Positions 45,403 to 54,336 of a stretch of 64,000 bases of DNA are shown here, one piece after another. This stretch comes from Leptotrichia massiliensis (GTDB lineage Bacteria > Fusobacteriota > Fusobacteriia > Fusobacteriales > Leptotrichiaceae): assembly GCF_900104625.1 (NCBI RefSeq), contig NZ_FNVZ01000004.1, forward strand, positions 310,001 through 374,000. The letters run 5' to 3'. Within the stretch, counting starts at the first letter, position 1. Each line of letters starts with the position of its first letter. Under the pieces are notes generated by a model, which saw only the letters and a list, made by a program, of their open reading frames with translations, ran no database searches and had not been told where the DNA came from. The position numbers and the translations under genes are program-made.

Positions 45403-45483
45403 ATATTCAACTTCCTCTTTATTTTTACTTGTAATTTCATTTCTCAAATCAAAATTATTTATTAAACAAAATTTATATATTTT

Positions 45484-46377
45484 TTAGTTTTTCAATTTTT
45501 TTACACTCTGGTTTTTCCATACATACTGTTCCATTTTATTTTTAGCGATTTTCTGCTTTGCAATTAAAATTTTATCCAAAATACTTTGATACATTTCATT
45601 TTCATTTCCAAAAATGGTTTTATGCAATTTTTCACATTTTTCCAGTAATATAACTGATTTTTTATAACTTTTGTTTTCAAAATAAACATTTGCCAAATTA
45701 TGTAAAATATTAAAATACAAATTACTATTTTCTCCTACTTCTTTTTCTAGAACTTCAAGAGCTACATTCATACAATTTTCTGCTAACTTTTTTTCTCCAA
45801 TTTTCAGATAGGAATTTACCATATTGCTTCGAATAATCGCACTTTGTACTTGACTATTTTCCGCATCTTCCAATATTTCCAAACTTTTTTTTTGCCATTT
45901 TACCGAATCCTTATATCTATCCGTTTCTTCAAAAAAAAGTCCAAGATTATTACATATTCCTGCAAATACATATTCATTCCTAAAATCATTCTTTTTATAA
46001 GTCTTTATCGCCTTAAAATATTTTTCCTCAACCTCTTCATACTTTTTCATAGTTCTGTAAACTTCAGCCAGATTCGCATTACAAGTCACAAAAGCCATAG
46101 TATTTTCTCCATAATTTTTTAACACAATTTTTTCAACTTTAGATAAATGTCTTATTGCCTCCTCAAATTTCCCAACATATTTTAAAACATTCCCCAATTC
46201 AGTCAACACTTTTACGCTCTCATCACTTTCCTCACCATACAGCCGTCTAAACAACACCTTCAATTCCCGTAAAACAATAATTTCCTTTTCAATTTCTCCA
46301 TTATTCACATATTCTTCCCTCTTTACAAGCAAGTCTTGTATTCTATTCTCTTTTACTTCCTTCTCTTTCTCAGTCAT
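45484..46377 (-). CDS. Tetratricopeptide-repeat protein
   Basis: 297 residues, no signal peptide. Five or six TPR units of the kinesin-light-chain spacing (about 42 residues) are visible, for example LTELGNVLKYVGKFEEAIRH, CNANLAEVYRTMKKYEEVEE, ICNNLGLFFEETDRYKDSVK and LHNLANVYFENKSYKKSVIL. It is a cytoplasmic protein-protein interaction scaffold with unknown partner; it lies 81 bases upstream of ylxM on the same strand. Confidence 0.8.
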   Translation of the reverse strand: MTEKEKEVKENRIQDLLVKREEYVNNGEIEKEIIVLRELKVLFRRLYGEESDESVKVLTELGNVLKYVGKFEEAIRHLSKVEKIVLKNYGENTMAFVTCNANLAEVYRTMKKYEEVEEKYFKAIKTYKKNDFRNEYVFAGICNNLGLFFEETDRYKDSVKWQKKSLEILEDAENSQVQSAIIRSNMVNSYLKIGEKKLAENCMNVALEVLEKEVGENSNLYFNILHNLANVYFENKSYKKSVILLEKCEKLHKTIFGNENEMYQSILDKILIAKQKIAKNKMEQYVWKNQSVKKLKN

Positions 46378-46522
46378 CTATAAGTTTCCTCTTTTAAAAA
46401 ATTTATTCTTAATCTATTATTGTTTATAATACCACAAATTCACCAATAAATCTAATTTTTTTCAAGAAAATTAATTAAAAACTCTCGTTTATCTAAATAA
46501 TTAAAAATAAAGTTATAAACAA

Positions 46523-46564
46523 AAAAGACTAAACTCAGAATTTACTATTCCAAGCAAGTCTTTT
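46523..46564 (-). terminator. Terminator after the esterase gene
   Basis: On the - strand AAAAGACT pairs with AGTCTTTT, extended by TGGAAT/AATTCT, and runs into TTTTTTG. Confidence 0.7.
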
Positions 46565-46601
46565 CCAATTTCATTTTAACATCTCTAGTAAACTAAAATT
46601 T

Positions 46602-47873
46602 TTATTTTTTCAAACGTTGCTTTGCCATCCACTCAAACAAATGTTCCCCTTTATTATTCACAGGCATATTTCTAAGACTATAAATCCAGCTCCAGTGTCC
46701 ATTGTACTCAGTTTCACCAATTTTTACATTTGGATAAGAGGAAAGTATTGCTCCATATTTTGAAAGAACATCATAAACTCTTTTACTTGTATTTTCGTAG
46801 GAAATAGTCGGATCATTTTGTGCGTGAATCATCCAAAGCGGTTTATTTCTTATTTTCATCAAATCCTGTGTAGTAGTTGCAACTACGCCAGAAGTAGCCG
46901 CTTTATCAACAGCAGCTGCACTTGTACTAAATGCCGCAAAATAATTTGGATATTCAATCATCATTCTAAACGACATATATCCACCAGCAGAAGCTCCAAA
47001 AACATAAATTCTATTTTTATCAACATTATTTTCAGAAGCAAATTCATCAATCATAGCCTTCACTGATTTTATGTACCCTTTACTATAATTATTGTACCAA
47101 GTACCGTCAACTTGCGGTGCCACAACATAAGCTCCGCCAAATATCTTTTGTGTTTTATCTTCTACAAAAGCCACTGCCCCACGATTTGCCAATTTTTGTG
47201 AAACATTATTCCGATAATCCTTGTATCCGCCTTCACCATTCCCATGAAACCATATTATAAGCGGATGTTTCTTCCCATCATCTTTATTAACAGGTTTAAA
47301 ATATCGATAATTCATTCCACTTTTAGACTTCGCTGCTACAAACTTATCAGCTTCCTCATCAACAATTTTCCCTTGTCTATAAAATCCTGCTTTATAACCC
47401 TTTATTTCCTTTTTTTGCTCCACCCTATACTCCAAGTCCATCAATACATTTCGAGAAACATCCCCAGTAACATAACTCAAAGTGTTTGCTCCAGCCACAT
47501 CTTTCCCATATTTCAAGTTAATAACAATATTTCCCTTGTCATTCACATAAATATTCTCAATTTCCCTCTCAACTTCAAATGTCCCCGAGGATTTAGTCTT
47601 ATCGTCTAGCACAATTCCAGCGTCTTTTGGCAAAGTTCCTTTAGCAAAAACTTTAAATGTATCTTTTTCAATTTGCTTATTTTGAATATTTTTCCCTTGC
47701 CCTTTTGTATCAATCTCAATAGAAACAATATTTTGCCCATAATCAAATACTTTTGCATGTATCAAATAATTATAAAATGGGGAACGATTACTTAAGAATA
47801 CTTCACTAGAAATTCCCAATACACTTACCAAAAGCAAACCTACAAACACCAATACCTTCGTTCTCATAGCCAT
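46602..47873 (-). CDS. Secreted alpha/beta-hydrolase (esterase/peptidase-like)
   Basis: About 423 residues from the ATG at 47873, five bases after GAGG. Signal peptide (VLVFVGLLLVSVLGISSEVF), an Ig-like N-terminal domain (about 30-150), then an alpha/beta hydrolase: HPLIIWFHGNGEGG oxyanion-loop region, nucleophile Ser in VFGASAGGYMSFRM, Asp in IHAQNDPTISY, His in EYNGHWSWIY. The layout matches the PHB-depolymerase/prolyl-oligopeptidase-like esterases of cell-envelope fractions. Substrate unknown. It acts outside the cytoplasm, probably in the periplasm or at the surface. Confidence 0.8.
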   Translation of the reverse strand: MAMRTKVLVFVGLLLVSVLGISSEVFLSNRSPFYNYLIHAKVFDYGQNIVSIEIDTKGQGKNIQNKQIEKDTFKVFAKGTLPKDAGIVLDDKTKSSGTFEVEREIENIYVNDKGNIVINLKYGKDVAGANTLSYVTGDVSRNVLMDLEYRVEQKKEIKGYKAGFYRQGKIVDEEADKFVAAKSKSGMNYRYFKPVNKDDGKKHPLIIWFHGNGEGGYKDYRNNVSQKLANRGAVAFVEDKTQKIFGGAYVVAPQVDGTWYNNYSKGYIKSVKAMIDEFASENNVDKNRIYVFGASAGGYMSFRMMIEYPNYFAAFSTSAAAVDKAATSGVVATTTQDLMKIRNKPLWMIHAQNDPTISYENTSKRVYDVLSKYGAILSSYPNVKIGETEYNGHWSWIYSLRNMPVNNKGEHLFEWMAKQRLKK

Positions 47874-47948
47874 CACTTCCTCTACAATATTTTTTATTTC
47901 AAATTTAATTGATAAAATTATTAAATAAAGTAAAAATTTAAAAGTAAA

Positions 47949-49652
47949 CTATTTTATCTTTAATTTCCTATACCTATTCACCGCCGCACAAAATTCTTGC
48001 TTTCTCGGTAATGCCAAATTTCCTGGATGCCCTGTGTACGAAGAAATTGAATCAAGCCCTTCTTTTTCAATTCTTTCATAAATCCTGTCAGCCGCTTGCA
48101 AAAGTGTCAGTTTTTCATCCAGCACCTTATTTTTAAAATAGTCAATCATTACGGCAATGCAGTTTGTCTGGCTGTCATCCACAAGCTGCTCCAGCCCTGA
48201 AATATCAATTAATTCTTTTCCATATAGAATGCTGTATTTCCCTTTGGCTCTTGTTTTATCCAGTTTTCCTGACTGCGAAAAACTTTTTTTAAGTGGAATA
48301 CGCTGTGTAATTCCTTGAAATTTATCATTTGAAGAAAATTCTCTCTTGTTTTCATCCAATTTTGCAATTTCCTTCGCCTTTTCCGTTACATCTTTTGGCA
48401 CATATTCATCCATCATTATAACGTGATTTGCCACATCAAAATAATCTCCAGAACCACCGACAATCAATATCGTAGAAACTCCAAAATTGTCATAAAGTTC
48501 CTTTACCCTGTCAATAAACGGTGTTATCGGCTCTTTCTCCTTTACCACAAGTTTTTGCATTCTTCCGTCACGAATCATAAAATTAGTAGCCGAAGTATCC
48601 TCATCTATTAGAAGTAAAGAAGTCCCATATTCCAGTGCTTCTGCCACATTTGCCGCTTGCGACGTGCTTCCGCTCGCATTTTCAGTTGAAAAAGCCCTTG
48701 TATCCTTATTTTGTGGCAAGTTATTGATAAATCCGCTTATATTCACCTTTTCCACATTTCTTCCATCTTCCGCACGTATTTTTACCGCATCCGATTCAGA
48801 AATTATAAATTCACGCCCATCTTGAGCAATGTGATTGTAAACCCCTCTTTCAAGTGCTGCAAGCAACGTGGATTTTCCGTGGTAACCTCCACCCACAATT
48901 AGCGTAATTCCTTTTGGAATTCCCATTCCGCTTATTTCTTTCCCACTTGGAAGTTTTAATGTAATCTCAAATTTTTCTGGACTTTTAAACTTAACTGCAT
49001 TTTTCATAGGTCTATCCGAAACTCCACTTTCACGTGGAAGCACAGAATCATTAGCCACAAATGCAACAAGCCCTTTTTCCTTCAACATTTTTCTCGCATA
49101 TTCCTGATCCAGCACTAGAATTACCTGCTCATTTAACGCTTTTTTATTCAAATTATCATAAATAATGGATTTTTCCACAATTTCAGGCAGCTGCTCAAAA
49201 ATAATTTTCTGTGCAGCTTTTCCCATTATCCGTCTGCCTCTCGCAGGCATACCCATTTCAAACCTCACTTCAACTTTATCTCCCTTTATCAGAACTGAAG
49301 TTCTTTCCAAAATTTCCTGTCTGCACCTGTCAATAAAAATTCTTCCACTTCCCCCAGTTCCTGTACTGTCATTCCCACTTTTCTGAATTTCCCTATAAAA
49401 ATTTCTCGTAAGAAAATCCGAAACTGCAATATTCTTATCCTTCGTATCCGTGAGCTCATAAGGAATCCCACAAATTTTTCTATCCATTATAACTCTCATT
49501 TTTGAAGGCGGAGCATAAGGATCTGACTGCACATGATCAATCGCAAGAATATACTTTTCAAATTTATATTCCCCTTTAAGTGACTTATACGCCAAATAAC
49601 TTTTTCCATCCATTGAAAATAATATTTTTTCTAATTCTTTATAATTTTTCAT
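47949..49652 (-). CDS. Predicted ABC-class ATPase, COG3044 type
   Basis: 567 residues from the ATG at 49652, which follows AAAGGAGTG; the open frame extends 64 codons further but without a better start. It resembles the PF09818/COG3044 family: MDGKSYLAYKSLKGEY, DPYAPPSKMRVIM near the N-terminus, an atypical P-loop GGGYHGKSTLLAALE, a signature-like ASGSTSQAANVAEALEYG, Walker B SLLLIDEDTSATNFMIRD, and a C-terminal ISSYTGHPGNLALPRKQE. A soluble ATPase with no permease partner; function unestablished. Confidence 0.82.
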   Translation of the reverse strand: MKNYKELEKILFSMDGKSYLAYKSLKGEYKFEKYILAIDHVQSDPYAPPSKMRVIMDRKICGIPYELTDTKDKNIAVSDFLTRNFYREIQKSGNDSTGTGGSGRIFIDRCRQEILERTSVLIKGDKVEVRFEMGMPARGRRIMGKAAQKIIFEQLPEIVEKSIIYDNLNKKALNEQVILVLDQEYARKMLKEKGLVAFVANDSVLPRESGVSDRPMKNAVKFKSPEKFEITLKLPSGKEISGMGIPKGITLIVGGGYHGKSTLLAALERGVYNHIAQDGREFIISESDAVKIRAEDGRNVEKVNISGFINNLPQNKDTRAFSTENASGSTSQAANVAEALEYGTSLLLIDEDTSATNFMIRDGRMQKLVVKEKEPITPFIDRVKELYDNFGVSTILIVGGSGDYFDVANHVIMMDEYVPKDVTEKAKEIAKLDENKREFSSNDKFQGITQRIPLKKSFSQSGKLDKTRAKGKYSILYGKELIDISGLEQLVDDSQTNCIAVMIDYFKNKVLDEKLTLLQAADRIYERIEKEGLDSISSYTGHPGNLALPRKQEFCAAVNRYRKLKIK

Positions 49653-49754
49653 TTCTGTAAACACTCCTTTCCCAGCCGCCACATATCTTTCTATTCTCAT
49701 TTTAACACACTTCTCTTTTATTTCCCAAATTCTTTTTTTACTACAATACAAAAA

Positions 49755-49782
49755 CCCCACAGGTATATTAAAATCTGTGAGG
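49755..49782 (-). terminator. Terminator after rseP
   Basis: On the - strand CCTCACAG pairs with CTGTGGGG (one mismatch), followed by TTTTTG. Confidence 0.75.
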
Positions 49783-49905
49783 CTGAAATATAACAAGGTA
49801 AAATTAACAACTTTTTTAGTTTTATTAAACTGAAAATATAACACATTTATTTTAACTATTAAATTACCATTTTTTATTACACAACACGGGTATGTTCAAA
49901 TTTTT

Positions 49906-51102
49906 TTAAAAATATTTAGTAACATCAAAAAATACAATAACCAACATCAATACAAGCAAAAATATCATTCCAATTACATGTATTTTTTCCTCTATTTTTT
50001 TATTAACTTTTATTCCAAAAAATTCAGGAATAACAAATATTATTCTTCCTCCATCAAGTGCTGGAATAGGTAGCAAATTCATAATTCCAATATTTATTGA
50101 AATAAGAATAAATATTACAAGCAATGCAAAAAATCCGCCTTGTCCGTAAGCTTGCCCAACAATCTTTGGCAGGCCAACAGGTCCTGTCATTTCCTTCATT
50201 GCCACTTTTCCAGTTACAAGCATTCTCACACCATCAAGTGTCAGTTTAAAATAGTCCCGAAATAATACAAAACTCATTTTTATTCTTTCATTAATATTCG
50301 TCTTTTGCGATAAAACCTGTATTCCAAGTAAATTTGCCTTCGCTTCTTTATTATACGTCAATTTCACATTTTCTGTAATTTCCTTATCATTTCTCAAAAT
50401 TTTCAAACTTACATCTTCATCTTTATAATTTTGACTAATTTTCAAAACTTTTTCCGACATTTCCACCCAGTTTGACACATTTTCTCCATTAACTGCCAAG
50501 ATTCTATCGTTTACTCTCAATTTCTCCTTTGCTCTGGAATCTACCTGAATTTCTCCAACAACTGGCGCTGTATATTTTATAGGCATCACTCCTGTTATTG
50601 AAAGCATCACAAATAAGGCAATCAAGGCAGAAATAAAGTTCATCATAACTCCTGCAATAAGTACAACAAAACGGCTAAACGGCGACTTGGCAAAAAATCC
50701 ATTTTTTTGAATATTTTCCTGCTTTTTCAATTCCTTTTCCACATTCTCATCCAGCCTTTTCGACACTTCATTGACAAATTCTTCGCTTTCAATTTCATCA
50801 GATTTTTCACTTAATCCTTTTTCATTTCTCAGTTCCTCAATAATCTCGTCAGTTTTTTCCTTTTTAAACCTTTCTAAATCAAAATTTTCAGGCTGCATCC
50901 CTTCTATATTAACAAATCCTCCAAGAGGAAGAACCCTAATCGAATAAACCGTTTCCCCTTTTCTCACTGAAAAAATCTTAGGTCCCATCCCAATTGCAAA
51001 CTCTGAAACAGGCATTCCAAAATATTTAGCTGTCGCAAAATGCCCCAATTCGTGCAAAAATACTATTACCCCTAAAATTACTATTGTAAAAATTATTCCC
51101 AT
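49906..51102 (-). CDS. rseP: RIP metalloprotease RseP (site-2 protease)
   Basis: 398 residues. Zinc motif HELGHF (H17-E18, H21) in the first transmembrane helix, RVLPLGGFVNIEGMQPENF, a central PDZ domain (RVNDRILAVNGENVSNW), and the third ligand in LLPIPALDGGRI near residue 350, inside the last membrane segments. It cleaves membrane-spanning anti-sigma factors or signal-peptide remnants within the bilayer. A Glu/Lys-rich insert lies at about 75-125. A second, shorter site-2 protease is at 61.7 kb. Confidence 0.93.
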   Translation of the reverse strand: MGIIFTIVILGVIVFLHELGHFATAKYFGMPVSEFAIGMGPKIFSVRKGETVYSIRVLPLGGFVNIEGMQPENFDLERFKKEKTDEIIEELRNEKGLSEKSDEIESEEFVNEVSKRLDENVEKELKKQENIQKNGFFAKSPFSRFVVLIAGVMMNFISALIALFVMLSITGVMPIKYTAPVVGEIQVDSRAKEKLRVNDRILAVNGENVSNWVEMSEKVLKISQNYKDEDVSLKILRNDKEITENVKLTYNKEAKANLLGIQVLSQKTNINERIKMSFVLFRDYFKLTLDGVRMLVTGKVAMKEMTGPVGLPKIVGQAYGQGGFFALLVIFILISINIGIMNLLPIPALDGGRIIFVIPEFFGIKVNKKIEEKIHVIGMIFLLVLMLVIVFFDVTKYF

Positions 51103-51384
51103 TTATCTATTCTCTCCATTTTCTTTTATTTTCATATTTATATTATTTCCTATTTAAAGATCAAAAATCAAACATTCATGAAATTAAAATCATTTTTTTT
51201 ACATGATTATGTTATTATACGACCTGTGTAACTATTAAAATATCCTTTAATTAAATTTAATCATTAGGATAAATACTTAAGAATTAAATTTCATTTTTTT
51301 TGCAAAGCTATCAAATTAATTATTATAAAATTTTATTTCTATTTTTTTAATGGACTTAGTATTAAAATAAATTATTAAAAAATA
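51103..51384. other. AT-rich gap upstream of rseP
   Basis: No ORF with support. A TATAAT box on the - strand (51214-51219) is a candidate rseP -10 element, but the -35 is poor. The right end merges into the sepF terminator. Confidence 0.35.
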
Positions 51385-51417
51385 CTGCTTTAAATGAGAA
51401 AAACCCATAAAAAGCAG
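51385..51417 (-). terminator. Terminator after sepF
   Basis: CTGCTTT (51385-51391) with AAAGCAG (51411-51417); the - strand continues TATTTTTT. Confidence 0.78.
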
Positions 51418-51444
51418 CTAAATTCCAAAATTAACTTATTTGTA

Positions 51445-51984
51445 TTATAATAAGTTACTGTCTCTTGATTCTTCTCCTAATGAAGCATCAATGTCTTCAT
51501 AGTCGATTCCAACTGGAATAGAAGTCAAAACTTTATCAGTAACCTTTGAAAGGTGTGCATTCATTGCATAAGCAGCTCCACTCACAAAATCTATTACTCT
51601 TTGTCCCACTTCATATTCTAAAAATTCCAAACTGAATGTTACAACTTTATTTTCTTTTATTGCATCAGCAATTAATCTCGAATCTTCAAAAACTTTTGGT
51701 CTGATAATCGAAACATAGCTCACTTTTGACGACGCCATTTTTGTAATTTCCTCCTTTTTTCCTACTCCAAAAAGACTTCCAATGCCTTTTTTCTCTTCTG
51801 GTTGTTTTTCTTGTTCAACTCGATTTACTGCTGGTTTTGGTTGAACTTTTGCCTGTTGAGTTTGTGACGGCTGTTCTACTGCCACTTCTTTTCTTTCATC
51901 ATTTGACAATTCTTCAGATAACTCATCATCATCATCTTCAATATCATCGCCAAAAAATTCCATTATTTTTCTTTTAAGTCCCAA
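51445..51984 (-). CDS. sepF: Cell division protein SepF
   Basis: 179 residues with a TTG start seven bases after GGAGG. N-terminal membrane-binding amphipathic helix (MGLKRKIMEFFGD), an acidic then Gln/Pro-rich linker (about 15-75), and the SepF core: VSYVSIIRPKVFEDSRLIAD, VVTFSLEFLEYEVGQRVIDF and VSGAAYAMNAHLSKV. It bundles FtsZ and tethers it to the membrane. It lies 11 bases after the YggS gene, the same pairing seen in Gram-positive dcw clusters, though ftsZ is not in the window. Confidence 0.93.
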   Translation of the reverse strand: MGLKRKIMEFFGDDIEDDDDELSEELSNDERKEVAVEQPSQTQQAKVQPKPAVNRVEQEKQPEEKKGIGSLFGVGKKEEITKMASSKVSYVSIIRPKVFEDSRLIADAIKENKVVTFSLEFLEYEVGQRVIDFVSGAAYAMNAHLSKVTDKVLTSIPVGIDYEDIDASLGEESRDSNLL

Positions 51985-51995
51985 AGTATAACCTC

Positions 51996-52679
51996 CTATT
52001 CAAATAACTTACTTCCTATTCTAATTATAGTAGCCCCATTTTTCAAGGCTTCTACATAATCATTCGACATTCCCATAGAAATCTCAGTAATATAATCATG
52101 CTGCTTTTGGTATTCTTCTTTTAGTTTTCTCATATTTAAAAAATAATCATTTATTTCAGACTCACTTGCCTCAAATGGTGCCATGGTCATAAAACCTATT
52201 ATTTTTACATTACTCATAGAAAAATACTTTTCGCTATCTTTTTTAAAATCTTCAATGTAAACTCCTGTTTTGGACTCTTCTTTTGAAACATTAACTTGAA
52301 TCAATCCATTTATAATTCTGTCATTTTCAATAGCTTTTTTATTTATTTCATCTAAAAGTTCATAAGAATCAATCGAATGTATTAAATTCACACTATTAAT
52401 TATATACTTTATTTTATTTTTTTGCAACCTTCCAATAAAATCCCATTTGATATTTTTATATTTCTCATCTGAAAATTCATTTAGCTTGTCCCGATAAAGC
52501 TGAGCCCTATTTTCGCCAAAGTAATCATACCCCATCTCAATCAGAGCCTTGTGTTCTTCGACATCAAAATACTTACTTACAAATAAAATTTTAACTTTTT
52601 CAGGATATGGAGAATATTTTTTTATATCTTCCAAAATTTTTTCATAGTTCTGTTGAATTTTTACACTATCAAGTTTCAT
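51996..52679 (-). CDS. PLP homeostasis protein, YggS/YlmE family
   Basis: 227 residues. Pyridoxal-phosphate lysine K36 in KILFVSKYF, then FGENRAQLYRDKL, KWDFIGRLQKNKIKYI, LIQVNVSKEESKTG, and the phosphate-binding SMGMSNDYVEALKNGATIIR and IGSKLF end. Fold-type III PLP carrier without proven catalysis, affecting cytosolic vitamin B6 pools. Upstream of sepF on the same strand. Confidence 0.93.
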   Translation of the reverse strand: MKLDSVKIQQNYEKILEDIKKYSPYPEKVKILFVSKYFDVEEHKALIEMGYDYFGENRAQLYRDKLNEFSDEKYKNIKWDFIGRLQKNKIKYIINSVNLIHSIDSYELLDEINKKAIENDRIINGLIQVNVSKEESKTGVYIEDFKKDSEKYFSMSNVKIIGFMTMAPFEASESEINDYFLNMRKLKEEYQKQHDYITEISMGMSNDYVEALKNGATIIRIGSKLFE

Positions 52680-52788
52680 TTTTGCTCCTTATTATTTTTT
52701 GACTTGCTTTGTAATTGATTAATTCCTATTTATTTTCTATAAGTACAAATATGATATTTTTCACAGTTACACTATTATAACCTTTTTT

Positions 52789-54180
52789 TCAAATAAATTC
52801 AACAAATACATTATTTGCCAGCAACATTCCTCTTTTTGTTAAACGAAGCCTTATTTCATAAGTCTTTTCTGCCATTTTTTCATCAAAAGATTCATTATTT
52901 TTGACTTTATTTTTTATTTCTTTTTCTTTTGTATCAATAAATTTTTCAATTTTTTGTTCTCTTTTTTCTGAAAAATCCACTTTTTTCACAATAAATTTTT
53001 CCAATAATCCATTTTTTATAAGTTTTTCAACTCTCTTATCCTCAAAATACCCAATTCCCTCCTGAATCAGCCTTAACCCCAGCATTCTGATCAACTTTTC
53101 ACTTTCAATTTCATCCACAATTTCCACCGTATTCTCATCGATCGGTAATTTTTCATTATCCAGAAATTTATAATATCTATTAAATGTACGAACATTGCTA
53201 TGGCGATTTTCTCCATAATAAGCCGCTGCACTCATTCCAACACCAATAAACTTTTTATTTCTCCAATATTTCAAATTATGTCTTCCACTATTTTTTTGTC
53301 TTTCCTTAATCATCTCAAAGCTTTCTATATTTTGAAATATTTCATTTTTCAATGTTTCTTCATTCTTCTTAATTTCTGAAAAATTTTGAAAATCTATTCT
53401 CTTTTCTAAATTATAATTTTTATTAATATTTCTATTTTCCTCAAAATTTTTGTCAATTCGTGCAAAATTTGATATTTCATAATGGCAATACCCATTTTCA
53501 TTAAAAAATTCAATAATCATCTCATACATCTGAGCTTCCACATCCTGATCAATTTCTGACAGAATACCCTTTTGCAACTTACTCCAGAAAACAGTCCCTT
53601 CTTCCCATATAAGCGAATAAATCGAAACATTTTCAGGCTTTAATTCTCTCAAAATGTTCAAATCCCGCTGTAAATCTTCAATGCTTTGATTAGGAATTCC
53701 AAACATCAAATCCACAGTAATATTCTTAAATCCAGCTTTTCTAGCCATTTTGTACACATTTACCGCATCATCTGAACTATGCTGTCTTCCAATAAATTTC
53801 AGAACGTGATTCTGAAAGCTCTGTATCCCAATACTCAGCCTGTTTATCCCAATTTCCCGAATTTCCTTCAATTTTTCCAAAGTCATGTCAGTCGGATTTA
53901 ATTCCAAAGTAATCTCCGCATTCCCAGTCCAGTTCAATTCATCCATTATTTCCTTTATCATCCCAACTGGCAATACCGAAGGCGTTCCCCCACCAAAATA
54001 AATCGTATCATACTTAAACTTTGGGTACATCCTAATTTCTCTAATTAAATAATCTACATATTTTCTATATTCCTTCTCCATTCTCACAAACGTGCAAAAA
54101 TCACAGTACTCACATTTCTTATCACAAAACGGAATATGAATATATATTGCATCAACATCTTTTTCTTTTATTTCTATCAT
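52789..54180 (-). CDS. hemW: Radical SAM heme chaperone HemW-like
   Basis: 463 residues. Radical SAM cluster cysteines C19-x3-C23-x2-C26 in HIPFCDKKCEYCDFCTF, with the extra Cys two residues later as in HemW; YFGGGTPSVL, NPTDMTLEKL, RLSIGIQSFQ, LMFGIPNQS and LKYWRNKKFIGVGMSAA. HemW delivers heme to respiratory enzymes; genuine HemN (coproporphyrinogen oxidase) differs here. The chain is about 80 residues longer than typical owing to Asn/Lys/Glu-rich inserts near 245-290 and 405-440. Confidence 0.9.
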   Translation of the reverse strand: MIEIKEKDVDAIYIHIPFCDKKCEYCDFCTFVRMEKEYRKYVDYLIREIRMYPKFKYDTIYFGGGTPSVLPVGMIKEIMDELNWTGNAEITLELNPTDMTLEKLKEIREIGINRLSIGIQSFQNHVLKFIGRQHSSDDAVNVYKMARKAGFKNITVDLMFGIPNQSIEDLQRDLNILRELKPENVSIYSLIWEEGTVFWSKLQKGILSEIDQDVEAQMYEMIIEFFNENGYCHYEISNFARIDKNFEENRNINKNYNLEKRIDFQNFSEIKKNEETLKNEIFQNIESFEMIKERQKNSGRHNLKYWRNKKFIGVGMSAAAYYGENRHSNVRTFNRYYKFLDNEKLPIDENTVEIVDEIESEKLIRMLGLRLIQEGIGYFEDKRVEKLIKNGLLEKFIVKKVDFSEKREQKIEKFIDTKEKEIKNKVKNNESFDEKMAEKTYEIRLRLTKRGMLLANNVFVEFI

Positions 54181-54210
54181 TTTTCACAAGTTCTCTCTAA
54201 AAGTTTTTAT

Positions 54211-54245
54211 AATTACAGTCAATCTGCTTTAAAAATTAGAATTAA
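54211..54245. repeat. Half copy of the 27756 repeat family
   Basis: AATTACAGTCAATCTGCTTT then AAAAATTAGAATTAA, closely matching 27753-27786. The right-hand inverted end is missing. Confidence 0.55.
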
Positions 54246-54263
54246 GCAAGTCTGAAACAAAAA

Positions 54264-54326
54264 AGATCAGAAAAAACTGAACTTCCGCCAAAAATTGGAC
54301 ATTTAGTTTAAGTAATCTTCTGATCT
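54264..54326 (-). terminator. Terminator after phosphoglucomutase
   Basis: AGATCAGAA (54264-54272) and TTCTGATCT (54318-54326) are perfect nine-base complements; the - strand continues with TTTTTTG. Confidence 0.78.
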
Positions 54327-54336
54327 CTTTAAAAAA